Notes under the pieces: generated by a model
The model's database searches: none
Told to the model about the DNA's origin: nothing
What the model saw: the letters and a program-made list of their open reading frames with translations, nothing else
Shown here: in pieces, positions 39,459 to 46,566 of the stretch
Layout of the letters: each line of letters opens with the position of its first letter
How positions within the stretch are numbered: the stretch's first letter is position 1
Source: DATFMP01 sp035266845
Lineage (GTDB): Bacteria; SAR324; JACQKK01
Reading direction: 5' to 3'
Length of the DNA: 64,000 nucleotides
Assembly (NCBI GenBank): GCA_035266845.1
Contig: DATFMP010000001.1
Location: forward strand, 1 to 64,000
Translations under genes and position numbers: made by a program

Positions 39459-40706
39459 TCAGACGTGGTGCAGGGCCTTGATGGGGTCCATGCGCGAGGC
39501 CCGCAGCGCCGGCTGCAGGCTGGCCAGCACGGCCGCCGCCACGGCCAGCGCGCTGATGAACAGCACGTCGCCGGCGGCGATGGTGGGCGCGAGCACCAGC
39601 TTGTCTTGCATGCCGAAGGCGAACGTGAGCTTGGCCAGGTTCAGCCCCCACAGAGCCGCCAGGCTGATGACCGTGCCCACCGCCGTGCCCAGCAGGCCCA
39701 GCAGCAGGCCCTCCGTTACGAACAGCCACAGGATGCGCACGGGCTGCGTGCCGATGGCGGCCATGGTGCCGATCTCACGCACGCGCTCGAACACGGCCAT
39801 CATCATCACGTTCATGATGCTGATGAGCACGATGCCGATGAGCATGACCTGGATGAAAACGTTCAGCAGATCGATCATGCGGGCGATGTTCACGAACGGC
39901 GAGAGCGCCTCCCAGGTGTGCACCTCGAAGATGGGCTGGCCCTGTGCGTTCACCAGCTTGCCCAGCGCCACGCTCAGGCTGGCGTATGCCGGGCGCATGT
40001 CGTCCAGCGAGCGCAGGCGGATCGCCACCTCGCTCACCTCCGGCTGCGGCAGGCGCAGGAGGGTGCGTGCGTCCTGTAGGGTGATATAGCCATCGCGACC
40101 GCCGGGACCCACGGCACTCTCCACGATGCCGCCCACGACGAACGTCTGGCCGTTCACCGAGCCCTCCTGGTTGGTGGCCACCAGCACCACCGTATCGCCC
40201 ACCTTCACCTTCATGCCGCGCGCCAGCAGCTCCGGCACCAGCAGCTGCCCCGGGGCCAGCAGCGGGCCTTCCTTGGGCCCTTCCAGCAGCCGCCCACGTA
40301 GCAGGGGCACGGTGCGGGCCTCCGCTTCCGAGTCCACGCCGACCAGGCGGATGTTCGTGGTCTCGGTGAAGTTGGAGAACAGGGCGCCGAACTTGATGCG
40401 CGGCGACCAGGCCTGCACCTGAGGCGTGGCCTTGAGCACCGCATCCAGGCGCTGCACCTGCGCCGCCGTCATGTTCAGGTTCAGCGGCAGGTTGTCGATG
40501 CTGGCCACGTAGCCCTTGCGGTGCACCTGGAGCTGACCCAGCATGGAGTCTGTGATCTGCCCCACCATGAGGTGCTTGAAGGAGCCGGCCACGCCCACGA
40601 ACAGCAGCACGGCCAGGATGCCCAGCGCGATCAGCAGGGTCGTCAGCACCGTGCGTCGCTGGTAGCGCCATAGGTTGCGCGCGGCAATGCGGAAGACGTT
40701 AGCCAT
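39459..40706 (-). CDS. FtsX/LolC-type ABC transporter permease
   Basis: A 415-residue permease with the MacB/LolC layout: one N-terminal helix (TVLTTLLIALGILAVLLFVGVAG), a periplasmic domain of about 230 residues, and three C-terminal helices with the cytoplasmic EIGTMAAIGTQPVRI loop. It does not carry a fused ATPase. Its start overlaps the ATPase gene by 8 nt, giving a coupled pair. LolC-type permeases lift lipoproteins from the inner membrane rather than transport across it. Only one permease gene is present, so it probably works as a homodimer. Confidence 0.88.
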   Translation of the reverse strand: MANVFRIAARNLWRYQRRTVLTTLLIALGILAVLLFVGVAGSFKHLMVGQITDSMLGQLQVHRKGYVASIDNLPLNLNMTAAQVQRLDAVLKATPQVQAWSPRIKFGALFSNFTETTNIRLVGVDSEAEARTVPLLRGRLLEGPKEGPLLAPGQLLVPELLARGMKVKVGDTVVLVATNQEGSVNGQTFVVGGIVESAVGPGGRDGYITLQDARTLLRLPQPEVSEVAIRLRSLDDMRPAYASLSVALGKLVNAQGQPIFEVHTWEALSPFVNIARMIDLLNVFIQVMLIGIVLISIMNVMMMAVFERVREIGTMAAIGTQPVRILWLFVTEGLLLGLLGTAVGTVISLAALWGLNLAKLTFAFGMQDKLVLAPTIAAGDVLFISALAVAAAVLASLQPALRASRMDPIKALHHV

Positions 40707-41403
40707 GGTGAGCCCCCGCTTGCGAGGTTTCCTGCGTCAGCGCGCCATCGGTGAGGGTGAAGGTGAGCTCGGCCTCTGCCATCACGCGCGGATCGTGCGT
40801 GGAGAAGATGAACGTCGTGCCGAACTGATCCCGCATGGCGCGCATCAGGTCGATCACGCGGTGCGCGGTGGCGGAGTCCAGGTTCGCCGTCGGCTCGTCC
40901 GCCAGCACCAACTTGGGATTCGTCACCAGTGCCCGCGCCACGGCCACGCGCTGCTTCTGACCGCCGGAGAGCTGATCCGGGCGCTTGTCCGCCAGCTCCG
41001 TGATGCCCACCGCCTCCAGGATGTCCTGCACGCGCTGGCGCCGCTCGGCCGCCGGGCGGTTCTGCACCATCAACAGCGGGTACTCCACGTTCTCCGCTGC
41101 GCTGAGCACCGGGATCAGGTTGAAGTCCTGGAACACGAAGCCCAGGTGCTCGCCGCGGAACTCCGCCGCGTGACGCCGGCTCAGGGTGGATACGTCCGTA
41201 TCCACCACCCACAACTTGCCGCCACTGGGCGGGTCCAGGGTGCCCACCATGTTCAGCAGCGTGGTCTTGCCGCTGCCGGAGGGGCCCACGAACGCCACCA
41301 GCGCGCTTGGCTCTATGGTGAAGCTGATGTCGCGAATCGCCTGCACCGCGACACCGCCCGCGTCGTAAATCTTGCTGAGGGATTCCGCCCGAACGAGACT
41401 CAT
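40699..41403 (-). CDS. LolD/MacB-type ABC transporter ATPase
   Basis: A 234-residue ATPase. Walker A is GPSGSGKTTLLNM, the signature LSGGQKQRVAVARAL, Walker B LVLADEP, and the H-loop STHDPR. The Q-loop region GFVFQDFNLIPVLSAAENVEYPL is typical of the LolD/MacB branch. It heads the cluster of permease, LolA-like carrier and outer-membrane protein. The start ATG at 41403 lacks a strong ribosome-binding site. Confidence 0.93.
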   Translation of the reverse strand: MSLVRAESLSKIYDAGGVAVQAIRDISFTIEPSALVAFVGPSGSGKTTLLNMVGTLDPPSGGKLWVVDTDVSTLSRRHAAEFRGEHLGFVFQDFNLIPVLSAAENVEYPLLMVQNRPAAERRQRVQDILEAVGITELADKRPDQLSGGQKQRVAVARALVTNPKLVLADEPTANLDSATAHRVIDLMRAMRDQFGTTFIFSTHDPRVMAEAELTFTLTDGALTQETSQAGAHHG

Positions 41404-41849
41404 GGCTCACCACACCGTGAAGGAGTGCCGGCCCGCGGAAAAATCCCGCCCGGCCGAGTTGCCATCCGCCTCCAGTGTACCCTGTCCTACCGTCGGAAAA
41501 TGTAACTAGGTCATCGAGCCCCATAGACCCGTCACGGGCGGACATGGGCGTCCTCACCGACAGAGACTTGCGGCCCGCTTTAAGGATACCCCAGGCGTTG
41601 CACCTTGCCCACCACCCGGGCCGTCCGGCCCGTCCGACTGCAGCCGCAGGTATTGCAGCGCGCGCTCGCGCGCGGAGCGGATGTTGCGCGTCTCCATCTG
41701 CGTGCGCAGGTGTTGAAGCTGGTGGGCCAGGCGCTCGGTCAGATGCTCCCAGCCCGACGGCGAGGCCCGCAGCGCGGCGAGGAACTCGTGCTTGGGTCAG
41801 GGGCGCAGGCGAGGCGGCTTCACCGGCGCAAGCGACACCCCGCTAGCGC
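41404..41849. other. intergenic region holding the crp remnant and the LolD-cluster leader
   Basis: This 446-bp gap lies between two ABC cassettes. It contains the crp remnant (41635-41793). The part next to the LolD-like gene should contain its promoter, but I see only weak -10-like sequences (TACACT and TACATT on the minus strand) without matching -35 elements. I see no other gene. Confidence 0.45.
41635..41793 (-). pseudogene. remnant of a Crp/Fnr-family regulator gene
   Basis: A 53-codon minus-strand segment matches the intact Crp/Fnr gene at 45586-46218 in one frame with about 40 of 53 residues identical. It covers the end of the sensor domain and the dimerisation helix (SPSGWEHLTERLAHQLQHL, TRNIRSARERALQYLRLQ). 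The N-terminal sensor and the C-terminal helix-turn-helix are missing on either side, so this is a decayed copy. It lies between the LolD cluster and the other ABC cassette, exactly where a regulator of the LolD cluster would sit. Confidence 0.75.
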
Positions 41850-43097
41850 TTAGCCCACCTTGAGGGCAGGCCACAGTTTGTGTCCCTGCAGATTGGAGGA
41901 CATCCACCAGCCGCACAACGCCGCGACGAGCACCGCCGCCACCGGGGGAGCCAGCCAGTCCCACAACGTGAGCGAGATGGGCAGCGCCACGGATGCGGCC
42001 GCCAGCTGGAAGCCGCCGGCGGCAAAGGTCGCGGGATTGGTGCCGGGAAGGCTGGCGGGCACTGCGATGGCGACATGCGCCAGCAGCACGGCGCCCAGGC
42101 TGACGAGACCCAGGGCGATCAAGGCTCCCAGCAGGCCCTGGAAGCCCATCTCCGCGGCGATCTGCCGGCGCACCTGGGCGCGCGTCCAGCCGATTACGCG
42201 CAGGACGGCCAAATCGCGGCGGCGCTCGATGAGAATCCCATAGACGAGCGTGGCCCCCAGTATCGCAGCGGCTGCAGCGCTGGCCGCGACGGCGACCGAC
42301 CGGAAGCGGCCGATGGTTTCCGACACGCCGCCGAAAAGCGCCAGCATCGTGCCGGGCGAAGTCACCGACACGCGGGGCATCCACGAGGCAATGCGGCTCT
42401 TCACCGTGCCTGTCTGGCCCATGTCGGCCAGTTTGAGGAACACCTGATTGACGAGGTCCGGCGGCAAATGCCCGAGTGTCCTGGCCTGGTTGATGTCCAT
42501 GTAGAAGTTGCTGGCGACGATCTGGCTGCCTTGCTGGATGTCCACGACGCCCGTCACTGTGAACGATTCGCCGCCGATCTCTACGGTCGTGCCCGGCTTG
42601 AGCCGATAGAAGGCACCATAGTGCCGCTCGACCAGCACCTCCCGGGCACCGGGCTCGGGAAGGCTGCCCTGGATGAGCCAGTCGCGCACCCTCCCCGGTC
42701 CGAGCGGCGCGGCTTGCGGCCCCAACGGAATGCCGCTGATGGAAAAGAATCGGCCCTTCCCGAAGTTCCACAGCAGCACGAAGCCAGCGGCCTGGGTCAC
42801 GCCCGGTTCCGATGCCAGCCTGCGATACTCGGTGGCCGTGATCGTCTCGGCCGAGTAGGGCAGCATGATGCCCATGGCCTTGGGCACTGCGTTCCGGGTT
42901 GCGCTCCTCTGGACGATCAGGTCGGCGCCGAGGTTGCGGAAGGGCACTGTCGCCAGCCCGACAAAGGCGCGGCCCAGCACATCGAGCGTGATCACCACCA
43001 GCACCGCGGTGGCAATGCCGCCGATGAACAGGGTGCTCCGCTTTCCATGGCACGCGATTTCGCCGCGGATGAATCGCAGATGAATGCGTTCGAGCAT
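41850..43097 (-). CDS. FtsX-type ABC transporter permease (cassette 2, permease B)
   Basis: A 415-residue permease. The N-terminal helix (STLFIGGIATAVLVVITLDVL) is followed by a periplasmic domain of about 220 residues and then three helices; the cytoplasmic loop RRRDLAVLRVIGWTRAQVRRQ is the FtsX/MacB signature. The ATG at 43097 is preferred, with a GTG directly before it. It starts 5 nt after the thioredoxin-like gene, so the two are coupled. It pairs with permease A at 44.2-45.5 kb and the ATPase between them, suggesting a heterodimeric LolCDE-like transporter. Confidence 0.86.
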   Translation of the reverse strand: MLERIHLRFIRGEIACHGKRSTLFIGGIATAVLVVITLDVLGRAFVGLATVPFRNLGADLIVQRSATRNAVPKAMGIMLPYSAETITATEYRRLASEPGVTQAAGFVLLWNFGKGRFFSISGIPLGPQAAPLGPGRVRDWLIQGSLPEPGAREVLVERHYGAFYRLKPGTTVEIGGESFTVTGVVDIQQGSQIVASNFYMDINQARTLGHLPPDLVNQVFLKLADMGQTGTVKSRIASWMPRVSVTSPGTMLALFGGVSETIGRFRSVAVAASAAAAAILGATLVYGILIERRRDLAVLRVIGWTRAQVRRQIAAEMGFQGLLGALIALGLVSLGAVLLAHVAIAVPASLPGTNPATFAAGGFQLAAASVALPISLTLWDWLAPPVAAVLVAALCGWWMSSNLQGHKLWPALKVG

Positions 43098-43102
43098 CAC
43101 GG

Positions 43103-43534
43103 TTACTGTCCAGGCTTGCCCAGCCGCGCGTCGACCAGGGCCTTGAAATCGTCCACCGTCCAGGTGCCGTTGACCCCCGTGGGATCCACGGTCTTGGCGG
43201 GAAAATCCTTCAGCGTCACGGGGCTCCCGTCCGCGCGCTTGAACTGGTAGTTCCCGTTGATCACCAGCAGGATCGGAATGTGCCCTTTCAGCCCCAGGGC
43301 GCTGAGCCGCCGTTCGCCCTTGGGGCTTTCGGCGTCCAGCTCGATGATCCGGACGCGGCCGTGCAGCGCGGCCAGGTAGCTCCGCACCGGCTTGAGGGCA
43401 TTGCGCACCGGCCAGTGGGGAAGCGCGATGATCTCCACCGTAGGCGGTGCCGCCAGGGCGATGGGAGGGCTCCCGGCCAGCGCGGCCGTGGTGGCAGCCG
43501 CCAGCGCGGCCAGGAACGATCTACGTGTCAGCAT
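43103..43534 (-). CDS. Tat-exported thioredoxin-fold protein without CxxC
   Basis: A 143-residue exported protein. The signal is a Tat type (LTRRSFLAAL) with a hydrophobic core and AXA-like cleavage. The mature part has a thioredoxin layout: a beta strand, then ALPHWPVRNALKPVRSYL where redox-active members have a WCGPCK active site. Here the cysteines are replaced (His40 and Val43 stand near the expected positions), while the KP after the helix and the cis-Pro region GHIPILLVING are kept. It is therefore a non-redox or binding version. The start has AAGGA 6-7 nt upstream. It overlaps the ATPase gene by 14 nt and is coupled to permease B. Confidence 0.65.
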   Translation of the reverse strand: MLTRRSFLAALAAATTAALAGSPPIALAAPPTVEIIALPHWPVRNALKPVRSYLAALHGRVRIIELDAESPKGERRLSALGLKGHIPILLVINGNYQFKRADGSPVTLKDFPAKTVDPTGVNGTWTVDDFKALVDARLGKPGQ

Positions 43535-44195
43535 TGGTGATCCTTCCATCCTTCATTTCGATGACCCGGCTGGCTTTGGCCGCCACATCCGGGTCGTGCG
43601 TGACCATCAACAGCGTTGTGCCCTCCATGCGGCCCAGACCGATGATGAGGTCCAGTACGGCGGCGCCCGTCTCCTGGTCGAGATTGCCCGTGGGCTCGTC
43701 AGCGAGCAGGACGGCCGGGTTGTTCATCAGCGCCCGCGCGATGGCAACGCGCTGTTGCTCGCCGCCACTCAGTGCGCTTGGCCGGTGATCCATCCGGTTG
43801 CCAAGCCCGACACGTTCCAACAGCCCGGTCGCCCGCACGCGCCGCTCCGACTCTGGCGTTGCCTCGAAGAAGGCCGGCAGCAGCACATTGTCCAGGGCGG
43901 TCAGCGATGGAATCAGGTTGAACGCCTGGAACACGATCCCGATGGAATGCCGCCGCAAGGCAGCGGCTTGGCGATCCGCGACGCCAGCGACGTCCTGTCC
44001 CATGATGTGCACCTGCCCCTCGTCCGGACGTTCCAGGCCCGCAATGACGCCCAGCAGTGTGCTCTTTCCCGAGCCCGACTTGCCGATGATCGCCGTAAAC
44101 TCTCCCTTCGGGATGGCGAGGGAGACGCCGCGCAGCACTTCGAGAGCGCCGTAGCGTTTCTTCACCGCTTCCACGTGGATGGCCAGGTCAGTCAT
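43521..44195 (-). CDS. ABC transporter ATPase (cassette 2)
   Basis: A 224-residue ATPase of the LolD/MacB branch: Walker A GKSGSGKSTLLGV, the Q-loop region IVFQAFNLIPSLTALDNVLLP, signature LSGGEQQRVAIARAL, Walker B VLLADEP, H-loop VTHDPD. It lies 12 nt after permease A and overlaps the thioredoxin-like gene by 14 nt. With the two permeases it should form the inner-membrane complex of cassette 2. Confidence 0.93.
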   Translation of the reverse strand: MTDLAIHVEAVKKRYGALEVLRGVSLAIPKGEFTAIIGKSGSGKSTLLGVIAGLERPDEGQVHIMGQDVAGVADRQAAALRRHSIGIVFQAFNLIPSLTALDNVLLPAFFEATPESERRVRATGLLERVGLGNRMDHRPSALSGGEQQRVAIARALMNNPAVLLADEPTGNLDQETGAAVLDLIIGLGRMEGTTLLMVTHDPDVAAKASRVIEMKDGRITNADT

Positions 44196-44207
44196 GGTGG
44201 TTCTCGT

Positions 44208-45455
44208 TCACTCGCTTCGCAGGGATGTCCAAGGCGCTGGCCGTGGCAGGGCCAGGGCAGCGAATGCCGTCAGCCAGCCGATCAGCACGCCTCCCAACGC
44301 CGCAGCCGCCGCTATGGACCACGAGAGGCGCACAGCGGCCGTGATGGTCTGTGTGCGGTTGATGGCCGCAGAGGGTATGAAGTGCGGTGTGGAGCTCAAG
44401 TCCCACGGCAGGTCGATGGTGATCGAGATGTGACCCAGGGCGATCGCGACGGCCAGAGCCACCCCGATTCCCACCCCCGCGCCCAACACGGCCAGCACCA
44501 AGTTCTCCACCAACACCTGCCGGCGGATATGGCGCCATGGCCAGCCGATGGCCTGGAGCACGGCGATCTCCCGTCGCCGTTCCGTGACCGCCGAGGCCGT
44601 CGCCCGCAGCACGAACGCGGTCGCAAAGACGCTGATCACCAGGGCGATGATCAGCCCCATCCGCCTGGAGAGGAACATGACCCCGCTCAGCGCCTGACGG
44701 AACGAGAGCTCGCTGGACACCACGCCTTTTTTTCCGAGCAGCGCCTTGACCTTCGCGACGACCCCTTCCAACTGCTCCCGGTCGGCCTTCACCAGCACCA
44801 GGTTGCAGTCGTCCGCGTTGAACGGATACAACGCGCGTACCTCCGGCGCCGACGCAGCCAGACGCTGCGCCACCACGAGTGGCAGGTACACATCGGCCCG
44901 CACGACCTTGCCCGTGAGTGCCGCGTCCACGATCCCGGCGACGGGGAACCGTTCCCCGCCTACGGACAGCAGGTCTCCCACGCGGATATGGTTCTTGGTC
45001 GCAAAGTCGCTGTCGGCCAGAACGGCGCGGTCGTCACCATGGATCGCCTTGCCGGTGGTGAGCAGGCCACCGAGCCGTTTCAGGCCCACGTCATTGTCAT
45101 CGATACCCAGCACCGACTCGTAGCGATCCGGCTCCAGGTCCCAAAGGTAGACAGCCCGGGTCAGCGAGATCACGCCGGGAATGTGCCGGATGCGCGCGAC
45201 GGTGGCCGCGGGCACCAGGGCGTTGGGATGGGGGAACACCAGGCCTTCGAGCTTGGGAGGGATGTCACCCTGCACCTGGACGATCACGTCCGCCCCCACC
45301 GTCTGCACCGGCACCAGGATGGCGCGCGCGTATGAGGTGGCGAGGGCCGTCATGACGACCACCGCCAGCACCGCCAGGGCGATACTGATCATCGTCACCA
45401 GCGACCGGCCGCGTCGAAACAGGAGCTCGCTGACTGCGTACCGCAGCACTTCCAT
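44208..45455 (-). CDS. FtsX-type ABC transporter permease (cassette 2, permease A)
   Basis: A 415-residue permease. The N-terminal helix (VTMISIALAVLAVVVMTALA) precedes a periplasmic domain and three C-terminal helices with the signature loop ERRREIAVLQAIGWPWRHIRRQ. The ATG at 45455 gives the family-typical start (MEVLRYAVSELLFRRGRS) with GAGG 8 nt upstream; the open frame further upstream is not family-like. A FNR-type box lies about 120 nt before the start. It resembles permease B in layout but is diverged in the periplasmic part. Confidence 0.86.
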   Translation of the reverse strand: MEVLRYAVSELLFRRGRSLVTMISIALAVLAVVVMTALATSYARAILVPVQTVGADVIVQVQGDIPPKLEGLVFPHPNALVPAATVARIRHIPGVISLTRAVYLWDLEPDRYESVLGIDDNDVGLKRLGGLLTTGKAIHGDDRAVLADSDFATKNHIRVGDLLSVGGERFPVAGIVDAALTGKVVRADVYLPLVVAQRLAASAPEVRALYPFNADDCNLVLVKADREQLEGVVAKVKALLGKKGVVSSELSFRQALSGVMFLSRRMGLIIALVISVFATAFVLRATASAVTERRREIAVLQAIGWPWRHIRRQVLVENLVLAVLGAGVGIGVALAVAIALGHISITIDLPWDLSSTPHFIPSAAINRTQTITAAVRLSWSIAAAAALGGVLIGWLTAFAALALPRPAPWTSLRSE

Positions 45456-45574
45456 GTTGCGTGCCTCGCGTGCGGCTTTCGCCCATAAGACGGGAATCCT
45501 ACGGGGCGCGTTGCCCGGGTTCCGTTCAGTCATGATCCAGAACCCAAGCATACCGCTGCACTCGCGCAGAACCG

Positions 45575-45590
45575 TATGATTGCGATCATA
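45575..45590. promoter_or_regulatory. FNR/Crp-type box between the regulator and permease A
   Basis: TATGAT-TGCG-ATCATA is a 16-bp inverted repeat that fits the TGA-N6-TCA core shared by FNR and CRP sites and matches four of five bases in each arm of TTGAT-N4-ATCAA. It overlaps the stop codon of the Crp/Fnr gene and precedes the ABC cassette, so the regulator is the obvious ligand. Confidence 0.55.
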
Positions 45591-46218
45591 TGGACTGCGA
45601 CTTCTCGAGCACGATGGTGTTCCTGTTGCGGACGATCGCGCCCTCGCCTTCGAGCCTGGCCAAGGTGCGATACAGGGCCTCGCGGCTCAGCCCCAGCTCC
45701 GCGGCCAGGTCCTGCAGATCGCCCTCGATGCGGACGATCCGCTCTGTTGCGTCCGCATTGAGTCGCAAGAATTGGAGCACCCGCTCGCGCGCCGACCGGA
45801 TGTTGCGCAGCTCCATCTGCGTGCGGAGCCGTTGAAGCTGGTGGGCCAACCGGGAGGTCACGTATTCCCAGCCCGAGGGCGTTGCCCGCAGCGCGGTCAG
45901 GAATTGCTGCTTCGGATACGCCCGCACCCGGGCCTGCGAGGCCGCCACGGCATCGCAATGGTAGATATCGGCAAACAGGCTGGATTCGGCGAAGAGCTCA
46001 CCCTCTCGTGCCGTGTACAGAACGACCAAGTGATCATCAAGGGTGCGCCGTTCCATCCGCAATCGTCCCGCCAGCACCTCGTATATGGTGGAAACGACCT
46101 CACCTTGCCGAAACAGGTACTCGTTGCGGGACAGCTTGCGCACATGAGCCAGCGGCTCCAGCGTGCCGCGAAGGGGTTCCGCATACCACATGGCGATATC
46201 CACGGGTGACGTGGCCAA
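45586..46218 (-). CDS. Crp/Fnr-family transcriptional regulator
   Basis: A 210-residue regulator. Residues about 10-115 are a cyclic-nucleotide-binding-type sensor fold (LFRQGEVVSTIYEVLAGRLRM, EGELFAESSLFADIYHCDAV), followed by a dimerisation helix and a helix-turn-helix with LAAELGLSREALYRTLARLEGEG. Recognition-helix Glu and Arg, which contact TGA in CRP and FNR, are present. The N-terminal cysteine cluster of true Fnr is absent, with one Cys in the sensor domain, and the cAMP-binding Arg-Ser/Thr pair is not obvious (AESSLFADIYHCD), so the ligand is unknown. It lies directly upstream of cassette 2, and a decayed sister gene lies at the other end of that cassette. Confidence 0.88.
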   Translation of the reverse strand: MATSPVDIAMWYAEPLRGTLEPLAHVRKLSRNEYLFRQGEVVSTIYEVLAGRLRMERRTLDDHLVVLYTAREGELFAESSLFADIYHCDAVAASQARVRAYPKQQFLTALRATPSGWEYVTSRLAHQLQRLRTQMELRNIRSARERVLQFLRLNADATERIVRIEGDLQDLAAELGLSREALYRTLARLEGEGAIVRNRNTIVLEKSQSI

Positions 46219-46246
46219 GACAGGGGCTGATCCAGTCTGATCGCGA

Positions 46247-46262
46247 ATGAGATTGTTCTCAT
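46247..46262. promoter_or_regulatory. inverted repeat upstream of the Crp/Fnr gene
   Basis: ATGAGA-TTGT-TCTCAT is a perfect 6-4-6 repeat 29 nt before the ATG. It might be an autoregulatory site, but its TGA and TCA are 8 nt apart, not 6 as in the site downstream, so it may bind something else. Confidence 0.3.
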
Positions 46263-46388
46263 CGCCACAAACGATAGTCCCAGATTCTACAACGAGCCGC
46301 CAAGGGGTGCTTGACGCAGGTCACCCCGGGCATCCGACTGCGGCACGTCCCGCGACCCCCTTGGGTCGGGCGCGCACCGGGCGGCGGT

Positions 46389-46417
46389 TTGAAAATCCCC
46401 GGTGCTTTGAGTAGGCT
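46389..46417 (+). promoter_or_regulatory. predicted sigma70-type promoter of acs
   Basis: TTGAAA (46389-46394) and TAGGCT (46412-46417) are 17 nt apart. The leader to the acs ATG would be about 143 nt. Confidence 0.4.
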
Positions 46418-46566
46418 AACGCCCATTATCGCAGGATAGCGTGTCGGCGACGCGCCTGGAGCGGCGCCGGCGTTCCGAACGGTGGCAACGCAGCCGCGGC
46501 CGGCAGAGGGAGGTCCGTAGCTGTCTGGGGGCCCACCCGCCTATTTCGATCGCCCACGGGGGAACC

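Larger units (their letters stand above)
46219..46566. other. divergent intergenic region between the Crp/Fnr gene and acs
   Basis: A 348-bp gap containing the inverted repeat at 46247-46262 and the predicted acs promoter at 46389-46417. I see no further gene or RNA element in it. Confidence 0.4.

Noticed and set aside
46247..46262. The inverted repeat upstream of the Crp/Fnr gene as a second FNR-type box
   Set aside because: Kept only as a low-confidence site: its half-sites are spaced 8 nt between TGA and TCA, not 6.
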